Positions 20,701-27,682 of a DNA stretch of 64,000 nucleotides are shown here, piece after piece. Under the pieces are notes generated by a model. The model had not been told where the DNA came from and did no database searches. It saw only the letters and a program-made list of their open reading frames with translations. Where the stretch lies: NCBI RefSeq assembly GCF_003387475.1, contig NZ_QUNO01000002.1, positions 744,001 through 808,000 of the forward strand, read 5' to 3'. The number at the start of each line of letters is the position of its first letter. Position 1 is the first letter of the stretch. This DNA is from Kutzneria buriramensis. GTDB taxonomy: Bacteria > Actinomycetota > Actinomycetes > Mycobacteriales > Pseudonocardiaceae. A program made the position numbers and the translations under genes.

Positions 20701-21382
20701 CGCCCTTGGCGTCGAGCGCCTGCACGACGCCGTTGTCGCCGGGCTTCACGGTGAGGCCGTCGGTGGTCAGGCCGAGCCGGATCTCCCCCACCTTCGCGGC
20801 CGCCGCCGGCGTCTTCACGATCAGGTGCTGGCTGAAGCTGTCGGACTGCGCCTGGAGCACGAGGTCCACGCCCGGCAGCACATCCGGGTAGGTCGCGTCG
20901 GCCCCGTCGAGCGTCGGCTTCGGCAGCGGGGTCGGCCAGCTGAGCGTCAGCGACTTGCCGGGCGCCCCGAAGCGCACCAACGGCGTGTTCCCGCTCCCGG
21001 AGAACACGACGTCGGTCGACACCGTCCTCGGCGCCACCGTGTTGCCGCTCTGCGCCAGCTCGGTGTCCACCGGCACCCAGCTCTGGCCGCGCTGCACCTG
21101 CATCGGCACCGTGGACAGCTCCGCCGTCAGGCTGCCGTCCGGCCGCGCCGAGACCTTGCGGGTCGGCGTGCCCAACGACGTGACGACCACGGGCCGGTTC
21201 TGCCGCTTCGCCGCGGCGAACGCGGCCGCCGGGTCCGCGGTCTCGGCGATCGGATGGAAGTCGGACGCCACCGGCGGGAACAGCACGCCGGTTTGCAGCG
21301 CCACCGCCATCGTCGCCACGATGGCGAGCACCACGGCCACCACCAGCCATCTCAGGCCGTGTCTCGGGACGGATTCACGCAT
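14750..21382 (-). CDS. Giant secreted protein with six LamG-type lectin domains
   Basis: This 2210-residue exported protein starts with a hydrophobic anchor or signal ('LRWLVVAVVLAIVATMAVAL'). A beta-rich N-terminal region of the type often paired with RHS proteins runs to about residue 660. Six concanavalin A/LamG-3 domains of about 200 residues follow (about 664-1950). Each has a 'FSVSAWAK'-like strand, a 'GEWTQLTAVYDA'-like strand and a 'LYVNG' motif. The last 250 residues contain repeated 'Y.C..G.D.F.S....C.GK' units with paired cysteines. ATG 21382 was chosen over a frame extending to 21439 because AGGGGG lies at the right distance and the hydrophobic segment follows. It is the first gene of the operon with the RHS gene. 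Carbohydrate or surface binding is inferred from the LamG folds. Confidence 0.88.
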   Translation of the reverse strand: MRESVPRHGLRWLVVAVVLAIVATMAVALQTGVLFPPVASDFHPIAETADPAAAFAAAKRQNRPVVVTSLGTPTRKVSARPDGSLTAELSTVPMQVQRGQSWVPVDTELAQSGNTVAPRTVSTDVVFSGSGNTPLVRFGAPGKSLTLSWPTPLPKPTLDGADATYPDVLPGVDLVLQAQSDSFSQHLIVKTPAAAAKVGEIRLGLTTDGLTVKPGDNGVVQALDAKGEVVFQTPPSTMWDGARRLASVGVRLDKASLTLVPDHSMLTDPHASYPIVIDPDWHTFDRSDWTKVFRDSPDSTHWYGGGDVDTWAKVGDCVGWSGCGGVGVARTYWQFDTSFLNGKRIISTELDATIVYGPSCNTRDYDLYIADRTFDAGTTWNNAPGGTLVDTSPGDSAYTGCGGNKGLGFNVGQYISPSNWSAYYIRAHDEGDKFAWRKLDASATRIIVNYNTRPNPPVEMATQPPLHICKWCGGEAYVGDDSIRLQGKLTDPDNDQLTAEWDVYGGASEHHAGPTLASGSVFTQDVDLRNRNGQNVSWTLWGSDGPDGGDWKNGPGPFIVDRVAPDQPPVVTGTLYQADNQWHGGVGVPGTFTFGANKVSDVDHYLYGWSDPPSTQVDADALGGNATVSIAPPKDGPQDLYVQSVDRAGNRSPSTKTHIYVRAGNGPLAQWSFEGNANDTAYLGSRNGTLAGGATYAPGAVGSALTLDGSGYMTAGNTVRTDASFSVSAWAKITNPAGAQAIVSQDGDKFAGFDLWYRPDNGGHWVFGVYNPVGTDMAVSANTAQLGQWTQLTAVYDAPSKQLRLYVNGVLSATVPRTQVVPYVAGPLRVGRTLWDSDPNRDYVIGAVDEVKVYDRSLTASEISAAVSRDNVQVGYWKLDETSGSTAANSVPGGSAGVLQAGAHFIAKGAVNGAVQLDNNEDYVSTGSPVVRTDQSYTVSAWAKLDTVAPNTAVTVVSQTGAVNSAFFLDYRNDPNGAKWEFYTTSADSVTRASDSIVQGPTGAKTGEWTQLTAVYDAPNKQIRLYVNGVLAGTAAQTGAFNATGPMLFGRGLWQGTMTNNWHGAIDDVRAYSRVLSDEEIRGIVSQASVTQGNWKLDGNLKDASTKGADGTAVGAVDYTGGQSSMPDPNDLAVRLDGKTSAVSLPHVVDVDRSFSVAAWARVDSVSSLATVVSEDGTQDSAFKLRARSDGRWGFVMFAQDAPDDGTQRDEVVGGSVQVGQWTHLVAVYDSSAHQSQLYVNGALVGSVAHTQTWNATGGLQIGRAKWAGAPVEYLAGSIDDVSVYSRALFATEIQTMAGRDLTLVHNYPLDESSGHNAADAVGARGATLTGGASFTPGRVGNAGTFDGTTGYAATTGVDLRLDQAFTVSAWVLLQSKDCDLTKVSACKVDAVTVDGDHSSKFRLGHVIDADNNQLGAWTFEMPESDADNAVVTKAAVSTEMSDLNAWTHLVGVYDPTTKKVWLYVNGTRVGDGTLNSPWQPSGGLVIGRGKTNRDNAEFWPGSVDDVRLYTGQLDKDKVSALYHSYPAMTASALPKADAAQWTYDENTGTTAKDSTGRGMDLTLTNASWIGGRNTYAVDFNGTTAYGQTAGPVVDTGHSFSLATWVYLLKAGTDNQTVLAQDGNRISPFSLAYNGPSGKWSVIMPTVDQDNPGSAVTILNSTEPANTGEWTHLAMSYDANLHQVRLYVNGLLSGAQVGVTVLPAGGPMTVGRVKWNGNASALLNGVVDDTRVYAKAISDGEARKIHDDIYDADLGYYRFDEGSAKDSTWRKYDGTLAGTTSFVADAGVGKALQLDGKTGVMTTPSGLPMHDSFTVSAWAKLARDDQDATILSQDGARNSGYHLQYRADIKRWAFGASTSDTDGAPLVYAASANPAAVNQWTSVAGVYDYPARQLRLYVDGQLAGTRDNVVLWKATGKLVVGRDLANGQPAAFFPGAVDEVRVGEGVVPDNTVQDRGSWGAPVKGELGSFVNGAGDHYTGMTDTVRPGYHLEAALGLPAAAGDNTRMLYACTDGADSFTSKQDDCEGKTKMGQVGLVFTAQPNNIPTVPIYRCNAGTDHFDSRDATCGGKTVESTLGYTVGYAELNRYVDAGYDHITTIDGAPPGYRTDAWQGYTSLVSGAGLQPLMLCRNGSDSFDSNDTGCEGKTVVAAQGYVSTQAPADAASSVPLTRCTVPPADSMVSVAPTCEGVAVDKPLGYAPVTAPTGGVFES

Positions 21383-21555
21383 CACTGCCAAGCCCCCTGA
21401 ACCTCTCGAATCCCCAAAAACCCGGGCGGAGGCTGGCACGGCGAGCTCCCACCGGCCTTGCAGAAACCTTGAATGCGCAGGTGAGGGACGTTCCGACGGC
21501 GGTTCCCGCCCGTCGAGACGTTCGATGAATTGCGTACTTCGATTGCAAGTTTGCG

Positions 21556-21573
21556 AATATCAATGCAGATATT
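21556..21573. promoter_or_regulatory. AT-rich inverted repeat in the LamG / glycosidase divergent promoter region
   Basis: The arms AATATC (21556-21561) and GATATT (21568-21573) lie in a locally AT-rich patch (about 21520-21600) of the 265-bp gap between two divergent secreted-protein genes. They extend by GC...GC with one bulge. This is a plausible operator or promoter core. No other feature is visible in the gap. Confidence 0.45.
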
Positions 21574-21647
21574 GCTCTCAGATGTCGAGCTGCCTACAGT
21601 CGAGGTCCCTGCCCATCTCGTGCAATGACGGACGAGAGGAACACACC

Positions 21648-23579
21648 GTGACAATCTCCCGCAGGAGGTTCCTGGGCTCCGCCGCCGCGGCGACCGCCCT
21701 GCCCTGGCTGGCCCTGCCGGCCGTCGAGGCGCAGGCCGCCAGCCCGGTCGGCGACGTGGTCGGCAAGATCACCGTGGGCTATCAGGGCTGGTTCGCCTGC
21801 GTCGGCGACGGCGCGCCGATCAACGCCTGGTGGCACTGGAGCAACGACTGGGGCCAGCCGCCGACGCCCACCAACAACTGGATCAACGTCTGGCCCGACA
21901 TGCGCGAGTACGCCCGCGGCTACCAGTCGGCGTACGCGAATCTCGGCAACGGCCAGCCCGCGACGCTGTTCTCCTCGTACGACCAGCAGACCGTCGACAC
22001 GCATTTCGCGTGGATGCGCCAGTACGGCTGCGACACCGCCGCCCTGCAACGGTTCAACCCCAACGGCGGCGAGGGCGCCACTCGCGACGCGGTGGCCGCC
22101 CGCGTGCGGTCGTCGGCCGAGAGCCACGGCGTGAAGTTCTACATCATGTACGACGTCTCGGGGTGGACGACCATGCAGTCGGAGATCAAGGCCGACTGGA
22201 CGAACAAGATGTCCGGCCACGCCGCGTCGTCGGCGTATGCCCGTCAGAACGGGAAACCCGTCGTCGGCATCTGGGGTTTCGGCTTCAGCGACGGCAATCA
22301 CCCGTGGGACGCCGGCACGTGCCTGGACGTGATCAACTGGTTCAAGGGCCAGGGCTGTTACGTGATGGGCGGCGTGCCTCGCGAGTGGCGTGTCGGCGGC
22401 GCCGGCACCCGTACCGGTTTCCTCGACACCTACCATGCCTTCAACATGATCTCGCCGTGGATGGTCGGCGCCATCAGCGACGCCAACGGCTCCGACAACA
22501 TCTACAACACCATCAACATCGGCGATCAGGCCGACTGCAACAGCCATGGCATCGACTACCAGCCGTGCGTGCTACCCGGCGAGGTCCATGCCCGCCAACG
22601 CGCCCACGGCGATTTCATGTGGCGGCAGTTCTACAACATGGTCCGGGTCGGCGCCCAGGGCATCTACATCTCCATGTTCGACGAGTTCGGCGAGGGCAAC
22701 CAGATCGCCAAGTCTGCCGAGAACTCGTCCATGCTGCCCACCAATTCCGGCATGCTCGCCCTGGACGAGGACGGCACTCCCTGCTCGTCCGACTACTACC
22801 TGCGCCTCACCGCCGACGGCGGCCGCATGCTCAAGGGCCAGATCCCTTTGACCGCAACCCGTCCGACACCGCCGGTCGTCGGCTCCGGCGACACCCAGGC
22901 CCCATCCGTCCCCAGTGGACTGACCGTCACCTCGCACACCGCCACCACTGTCGGCCTGTCCTGGACCGCCGCCACCGACAACGTCGGCGTCACCGGCTAC
23001 CGCATCTTCGCCAACGGCGGCCAGGTCGGTTCGTCGGCGACGACTTCGTTCACCGCCACCGGTTTGACCCCCGCGACCTCGTACAGTTTCACCGTCACCG
23101 CCCAGGATGCCGCCGGCAATTCCTCCCCTGCCTCGGCGGCCGCCTCCGTCACGACCGATTCCGGTGGCAACCTCGCGCTGAACCGCCCCACCGCCGAGTC
23201 CAGCCACACCCAGGTCTACGCCTGCGGCAATGCCGTCGACGGCAACACCGGCAGCTACTGGGAAAGCGCCAACAACGCCTTCCCCCAGTGGCTCCAGGTC
23301 GACCTCGGCGCCTCGACGCCGGCCAGCCGCCTCGTGCTCACCCTGCCTCCGCTGGCCGCGTGGGGCGCCCGTACCCAGACCCTGTCCGTTTCCGCCTCCA
23401 CCGACGGCACCACCTTCACCCCGCTCGTCGGCTCGGCCGGCTACACCTTCGACCCCAACACCGGCAACACCGTCACCATCCCCGTCCCCGCCGGCAGCCG
23501 CCGGTACCTGCGCTTGACGTTCACCGCCAACACCGGCTGGCCCGCCGGCCAGGTGTCGGAGTTCCAGGTGTACGCGTGA
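21648..23579 (+). CDS. Tat-exported GH71/99-like glycosidase with Fn3 and F5/8 C domains
   Basis: This 643-residue exported protein begins with a twin-arginine signal ('SRRRFLGSAAAATALPW', cleavage after 'VEAQA'). Residues about 31-400 form a TIM-barrel domain of the GH71/GH99-like group, opening with 'ITVGYQGWFACVGDGAP' and including 'FYIMYDVSG' and 'YISMFDEFGEGNQI'. The glutamates of the last segment are likely catalytic or substrate-binding. A fibronectin type III domain (about 418-503) and a discoidin/CBM32-like galactose-binding domain (from about 505) follow. GTG 21648 was chosen because GAGAGGA precedes it and the Tat motif follows directly. The frame extends much further upstream only through GC bias. 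Substrate is probably an alpha-mannan or related polysaccharide, inferred from the fold family only. Confidence 0.85.
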   Translation: MTISRRRFLGSAAAATALPWLALPAVEAQAASPVGDVVGKITVGYQGWFACVGDGAPINAWWHWSNDWGQPPTPTNNWINVWPDMREYARGYQSAYANLGNGQPATLFSSYDQQTVDTHFAWMRQYGCDTAALQRFNPNGGEGATRDAVAARVRSSAESHGVKFYIMYDVSGWTTMQSEIKADWTNKMSGHAASSAYARQNGKPVVGIWGFGFSDGNHPWDAGTCLDVINWFKGQGCYVMGGVPREWRVGGAGTRTGFLDTYHAFNMISPWMVGAISDANGSDNIYNTINIGDQADCNSHGIDYQPCVLPGEVHARQRAHGDFMWRQFYNMVRVGAQGIYISMFDEFGEGNQIAKSAENSSMLPTNSGMLALDEDGTPCSSDYYLRLTADGGRMLKGQIPLTATRPTPPVVGSGDTQAPSVPSGLTVTSHTATTVGLSWTAATDNVGVTGYRIFANGGQVGSSATTSFTATGLTPATSYSFTVTAQDAAGNSSPASAAASVTTDSGGNLALNRPTAESSHTQVYACGNAVDGNTGSYWESANNAFPQWLQVDLGASTPASRLVLTLPPLAAWGARTQTLSVSASTDGTTFTPLVGSAGYTFDPNTGNTVTIPVPAGSRRYLRLTFTANTGWPAGQVSEFQVYA

Positions 23580-23585
23580 CTCCCG

Positions 23586-23613
23586 GCCACCGGCCCGGCC
23601 GCGGGCCGGTGGC
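23586..23613. terminator. Bidirectional terminator hairpin
   Basis: Perfect 12-bp arms (GCCACCGGCCCG at 23586-23597 and its complement at 23602-23613) with a 4-nt loop fill the gap between two convergent stops at 23579 and 23617. Confidence 0.8.
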
Positions 23614-23616
23614 ACC

Positions 23617-24984
23617 TCACCCCATCCACACCGCCTTGGCGTTGCAGAACTCCTTGATCCCCAGGTCCGACAGCTCCCGCCCGTACCCCGAGTTCTTCAC
23701 GCCACCGAACGGCAGCTCCGGGTACGACGCCACCATCCCGTTCACGAACACCAGACCCGCCTCAAGGTCCCGGGCGAAGCGATCACCTTCCTCGGCGTCG
23801 GACGTCCACGCACACGCCCCGAGCCCGAACGCCGTGGCGTTGGCCAGCTCCACCGCCTCCCCGTAACCGTCCACTTTGTACAAAGCGGCGACCGGCCCGA
23901 ACACCTCCTCGCGATACATCCGCATGCCCTCGCGAACACCCGAGACCACCGTCGGCGGATACCACCACCCGTCCCCCTCCGGAACCTCCCCGCCCACAAG
24001 CACCTCGGCGCCGGAGGAAACCGCGTCCCCCACCAACTCCACCACATCGGCCCGGCCCTGCTCCGTCGCCAACGGCCCGACATCCGTCGACTCCAGCATC
24101 GGATCACCGACACTCAACTGCGACATCGCCTTCACGAACTCCGCCGCGAACTCCTCGTACACCCCGGCATGCACGATGAACCGCTTGGCCGCGATGCAGC
24201 TCTGCCCGTTGTTCTGGCACCGCGCCACCGCGGCGACCTCGGCCGCACGGGCCACATCGGCGCTGGGCATCACCACGAAGGCGTCGGATCCCCCCAGCTC
24301 CAGCACCGTCTTCTTCAGACTCTCGCCGGCAACGGACGCCAGCGACCGCCCCGCCGCCTCGCTCCCGGTGAGCGTCGCCGCCCGCACCCGGTCATCCCGA
24401 ACGACACCAGCCACCCGATCCGACCCGATCAGCAACGTCTGCAACGCACCCGACGGAAAACCGGCGCGCAGGAACAACTCCCCCAGGTACAACGCCGTCT
24501 GCGGCACGTTCGAAGCGTGCTTGAGCAGGCCCGCGTTCCCCGCCATCAGCGCCGGCGCGGCGAACCGCACGACCTGCCACAGCGGAAAGTTCCAGGGCAT
24601 CACCGCGAGCACCACCCCCAGCGGCTGATACCGCACGTACGCCCGCTCCGCTCCCACCGCCGCGGCATCCGCCGGCACATCGGCGAGGTACTCCGAAGCG
24701 TGCTCGGCGTAGAACCGCATCGCCTTCGCGCACTTCCCCGCCTCCGCCTGCGCCGCGGCGAGCGTCTTGCCCATCTCGGTCGTCATGGTCCGGGCTATGT
24801 CGCCGGCTTCGAGCAGATCCGCGGCCTTCCGGAGCCAGCCGGCGCGGTCGGCGAACGTCGTCCGGGACAGCTCCTCGAAGCCCGCACTGGCGTTCGCGAT
24901 CCGGTGCTCGACCTCGGCGTCGGTGTGCGGTTCGAAGGTGCGTTCCGTCTCCCCGGTGGCGGGGTTCACCGTTGCGATGGCCAT
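23617..24984 (-). CDS. NAD(P)-dependent aldehyde dehydrogenase, succinate-semialdehyde dehydrogenase type
   Basis: This 455-residue member of the aldehyde dehydrogenase superfamily oxidises an aldehyde to its acid. Catalytic Cys263 ('NNGQSCIAAKRF') and general base Glu229 ('LELGGSDAF') are present, with the conserved 'MPWNFPLWQV' cofactor-site segment near 129-138. The start MAIATVNPATGE and the overall length match the short SSADH (gabD/yneI-like) subgroup. ATG 24984 is preferred to an extension of 13 codons. No GABA transaminase gene is adjacent, so the semialdehyde assignment is by family only. It is divergent from the Ku gene with a 116-bp spacer. Confidence 0.9.
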   Translation of the reverse strand: MAIATVNPATGETERTFEPHTDAEVEHRIANASAGFEELSRTTFADRAGWLRKAADLLEAGDIARTMTTEMGKTLAAAQAEAGKCAKAMRFYAEHASEYLADVPADAAAVGAERAYVRYQPLGVVLAVMPWNFPLWQVVRFAAPALMAGNAGLLKHASNVPQTALYLGELFLRAGFPSGALQTLLIGSDRVAGVVRDDRVRAATLTGSEAAGRSLASVAGESLKKTVLELGGSDAFVVMPSADVARAAEVAAVARCQNNGQSCIAAKRFIVHAGVYEEFAAEFVKAMSQLSVGDPMLESTDVGPLATEQGRADVVELVGDAVSSGAEVLVGGEVPEGDGWWYPPTVVSGVREGMRMYREEVFGPVAALYKVDGYGEAVELANATAFGLGACAWTSDAEEGDRFARDLEAGLVFVNGMVASYPELPFGGVKNSGYGRELSDLGIKEFCNAKAVWMG

Positions 24985-25100
24985 GCCATCGGGTGCCCGG
25001 GCACACCCCCGCCAAACGCTCACGCCTGGCGCTTCCGTCCGATCTCGCTCACCATGGTGGGGGGAACGTCAGCCCTGGTCAGCGGCGGGAGGTGGGCCTG

Positions 25101-25970
25101 ATGCGGGCGATGTGGAAGGGGACGGTGGCCTTCGGTCTGGTCGCCATCCCGATCAACCTGTACGCGGCGACCGAGAACAAGGGCGTCTCGCTGCGCCAGG
25201 TGCACGAGAGCGACGGCGGCCGGATCCAGTACAGGCGGTACTGCTCGGTGGAGGACGTCGAGGTGCCCTACGCGGAGATCGCCAAGGGCTACGAGATCGA
25301 GGACGGCCGGATGGTGGTGATCACCGACGCCGAGCTCCAGAGCCTGCCGCTGCCCACGCAGAAGACGATCGAGGTGCTGGAGTTCGTGCCGCTGGCGGCG
25401 ATCGACCCGATCTTCTTCGACAAGGCCTACTACCTGGAGCCGCAGAAGTCCGCGGTCAAGCCGTACGTGCTGCTGCGGGACGCGCTGCACAAGTCGGGGC
25501 ACGTGGCGATCGCCAAGGTGGCGCTGCGCCAGCGCGAGGTGCTGGCGGTGCTGCGCGTGCACAACGACGTGCTGACGATGTCGACGATGCTGTGGCCGGA
25601 CGAGGTCCGCACGCCGGACTTCTCGTTCCTGCAACAGGACGCGCCGCAGGTGCGGGAGCAGGAGCTGACCATGGCGGGCCAGCTGATCGACTCGCTGGCC
25701 GAGCCGGTGTTCGAGCCGGACCGCTACCAGGACAGCTACCGGCAGGCGCTGGAGAACCTGATCGACGCCAAGATCGAGGGCGAGGAGGTCACCACGCCGC
25801 CGGGCGTCGAGCAGACGGCCGAGGTGGTGGACCTGATCAGCGCGCTCCAGGCCAGCGTGAACGCGGCCAGCCGGTCGAAGACCCCGGCCAAGTCGTCCCG
25901 CAAGCCCGCCGCGGCCAAGGCGGCGGAGAAGAAGCCACCGGCGAAGCGCCGCCCGACCAAGAGCGCCTAA
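25101..25970 (+). CDS. ku: Ku protein (non-homologous end joining)
   Basis: This 289-residue bacterial Ku homodimer subunit binds double-strand DNA ends and recruits LigD. It starts 'MRAMWKGTVAFGLVAIPIN', the family N-terminus, and continues with the central beta-barrel/bridge ('YRRYCSVEDVEVPYAEIAKGYE'). 'VLRVHNDVLTMSTM' lies in the core. The last 40 residues are a Lys/Ala/Pro-rich basic tail ('KTPAKSSRKPAAAKAAEKK'), as in actinobacterial Ku proteins, and help hold DNA ends. The start ATG 25101 has a strong GGAGGTGG site. A LigD-type polymerase lies 19 kb away in the same window, but no ligase domain gene is seen. Confidence 0.96.
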   Translation: MRAMWKGTVAFGLVAIPINLYAATENKGVSLRQVHESDGGRIQYRRYCSVEDVEVPYAEIAKGYEIEDGRMVVITDAELQSLPLPTQKTIEVLEFVPLAAIDPIFFDKAYYLEPQKSAVKPYVLLRDALHKSGHVAIAKVALRQREVLAVLRVHNDVLTMSTMLWPDEVRTPDFSFLQQDAPQVREQELTMAGQLIDSLAEPVFEPDRYQDSYRQALENLIDAKIEGEEVTTPPGVEQTAEVVDLISALQASVNAASRSKTPAKSSRKPAAAKAAEKKPPAKRRPTKSA

Positions 25971-26097
25971 TACACCCAAGATCGTTCCCAGCGGCAGCCA
26001 CCCCTGCCGCGACACGCCGGGCGGTTGTGCGAGACTCTGCGGCCTCGCGGTGGTAGCAAGGAACTCCGTGAGAGTCAATCGCACGGAGGGCGCAACG

Positions 26098-26313
26098 ATG
26101 GAGTGCGTGAACTGCACTCGGGGTCTGGACCACTGCCACGGCACGCTGATCGTGCACACGACCGAGTTCACCGAGTGCACCGAGCTGATGTGCGAGGACC
26201 TCGACTCCTCGCGGCACCTGGCGGTCGTGGACTGCTCGGCCGTCGACGGCGGCTGTGACTGCGTGTCCGTGCTGGACGAGGAGATCCTCACTCAGCACGA
26301 CAATGTCGCCTAA
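26098..26313 (+). CDS. Small cysteine-rich acidic protein of unknown function
   Basis: This 71-residue protein contains nine cysteines. A CxxC pair opens it ('MECVNCTRGLDHCHGTLIVH'), followed by two spaced cysteines and a closing 'CSAVDGGCDCVSV'. It is acidic with no signal peptide. The pattern suggests a metal- or Fe-S-binding, or disulfide-rich, cytosolic protein. An AGGG site sits about 8 nt upstream of ATG 26098. It stands alone between Ku and the DUF1206 gene. I recall similar small proteins in other actinomycetes but no established function. Confidence 0.65.
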   Translation: MECVNCTRGLDHCHGTLIVHTTEFTECTELMCEDLDSSRHLAVVDCSAVDGGCDCVSVLDEEILTQHDNVA

Positions 26314-26333
26314 TTCTGGGTAAGCCTGATCAC

Positions 26334-27149
26334 TCACATCCGCCGGCAGCGGGCGTCGCCGAAGCAGAACACGCCGAACGCAGCGAAGCCGACCGCGACC
26401 GCCGTGAGCAGTGCCGGCCCGAACGGCTGGCCGGCCACCGTGTGCAGCGCCTTGTCCAGGCCGCCGGTCCTGTGCGGATCCGCGGTGGCGGCCGCGACCA
26501 CCGTGAGCACACCGATGATCATGTACGCCACGCCTTTGGTCACGTAGCCGACGATGCCGGACACGAGGACCGCCTTACGTGCACCAGGCGGGAGTAATCC
26601 CACGTTCAGGTCCTCCAGGAACTTCCGCGACACCCCGCGATACCCCAGCACGCCGGCCGCCACGCAGATCGCCACCCCCGCCGCGATCACCAGGGCCTGA
26701 CCGGCCGGCAGCTGAAGCAGCTTGGCGGTGGCGTCCTGCTCGGACTGGTTGCCGGAGCTGCCTCCGCCGCCCACGGTCAGCTTGATCGCGTACGCGGCGA
26801 TCGCCAGCACCACCACGCCGCGGCCCGCCACCCCGAGCCGACGGCGTAGCCGCTGCTTCTCGTCCTGCATCCAGCGGTAGCCGACCGCCGCCGCCAGCAG
26901 CTGCCACAGCCCGAATCCGACCAGCGCGACCGCCAGGATCCATAACAGCACCGCCCCGAACGGCTGGGCCGCGAGCGTGGACACCGCGCCCTTCTGGTCG
27001 GCCTCCCCGCCGCCGCCGAACGCGGTCTGCACGGCCAGCCAGGCGATCAGCAGGTGCACGACGCCGTATCCACTCATGCCGAGCCGGCCGAGAACCTGCA
27101 TCGGCCGGCTCGTCTCGGCGCGCCGCGCCTCCTGCTCCGCTCTGCTCAT
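26334..27149 (-). CDS. DUF1206 integral membrane protein
   Basis: This 271-residue membrane protein has about six hydrophobic helices arranged as three similar repeats. Each repeat carries a 'GYG..H' or 'GYVTKGVAYMIIGVLT' type motif typical of DUF1206. The family is common in actinobacteria and has no assigned activity. It is last in a same-strand series with the DinB-like and dehydrogenase genes, separated by a 29-nt gap filled by a perfect 16-bp palindrome. The start ATG 27149 fits the family N-terminus ('RLGMSGYGVVHLLIAWLAV'). Confidence 0.85.
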   Translation of the reverse strand: MSRAEQEARRAETSRPMQVLGRLGMSGYGVVHLLIAWLAVQTAFGGGGEADQKGAVSTLAAQPFGAVLLWILAVALVGFGLWQLLAAAVGYRWMQDEKQRLRRRLGVAGRGVVVLAIAAYAIKLTVGGGGSSGNQSEQDATAKLLQLPAGQALVIAAGVAICVAAGVLGYRGVSRKFLEDLNVGLLPPGARKAVLVSGIVGYVTKGVAYMIIGVLTVVAAATADPHRTGGLDKALHTVAGQPFGPALLTAVAVGFAAFGVFCFGDARCRRM

Positions 27150-27151
27150 GC

Positions 27152-27167
27152 CCGGGGAATTCCCCGG
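27152..27167. promoter_or_regulatory. Perfect 16-bp palindrome at the ribosome-binding position of the DUF1206 gene
   Basis: CCGGGGAATTCCCCGG is self-complementary and ends 2 nt before the ATG at 27149, leaving no normal purine-rich Shine-Dalgarno. It could be a protein-binding site or an RNA hairpin controlling the distal gene. Confidence 0.5.
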
Positions 27168-27178
27168 ACCAGCGCAGT

Positions 27179-27682
27179 TCACACGGGCAGGATGCCCCGC
27201 ACGAAGGCGGCCTGGCCGGCGTGCTGGATGTCGTCGTCGAGGACGCTGACCAGGCGCACACCGAGGGTGACGTGCGGGGTCCAGTTGGTGTCGACGATGC
27301 GGTCCAGGTCGGGGTCGGTGAGCTTGGCCAGGTACGCGACGGTGCGCTCGTGCACGGCGTCGTAGTAGCCGGCGAGCAGGTCGGAGCCGACGACCACGCC
27401 GGCGACGTCGGCGGGGTCCTGGCCGTAGCCGGTGGCGTCGGGCGAGAAGGGCAGCGCGAAGCGGTCGGCCCAGCCGTCGGCGGTCCAGGCCTGTTCGGTG
27501 TCGGCGACCTCGGCGATGTGCGAGTCCTGCACGCGGGTGAGGTGCCAGACGAGCCACGCGATGGAGTTGGCGTCCTCGGCGGCCCGCCAGGCCAGCTGGT
27601 CGGCGGACAGCCCGTCCACGACCTCGTGCACGACCTCCTGCACCCGACCGAAGCCGTCGGTGAGCAGCTCGGCGATGTTCAC
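27179..27682 (-). CDS. DinB/DUF664 family protein (mycothiol-transferase-like fold)
   Basis: This 167-residue four-helix-bundle protein belongs to the DinB/DUF664 superfamily, which includes thiol- and metal-dependent transferases and hydrolases of actinobacteria. Likely metal ligands are the histidines in 'WHLTRVQDSHIAEV' (about 47-57) and in 'DDDIQHAGQAAFVRG' near the C-terminus. It starts with GTG 27682, overlapping the stop of the upstream dehydrogenase gene (GTGA), so the two are translationally coupled. A mycothiol-dependent detoxification role is a reasonable guess from the family, not shown by the sequence. Confidence 0.82.
   Translation of the reverse strand: MNIAELLTDGFGRVQEVVHEVVDGLSADQLAWRAAEDANSIAWLVWHLTRVQDSHIAEVADTEQAWTADGWADRFALPFSPDATGYGQDPADVAGVVVGSDLLAGYYDAVHERTVAYLAKLTDPDLDRIVDTNWTPHVTLGVRLVSVLDDDIQHAGQAAFVRGILPV

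Noticed and set aside
14750-21382. Regular 600-bp similarity inside the giant gene, considered as a repeat array or CRISPR-like feature
   Set aside because: The repeats are coding LamG domains in one continuous frame; unit length and divergence do not fit CRISPR.
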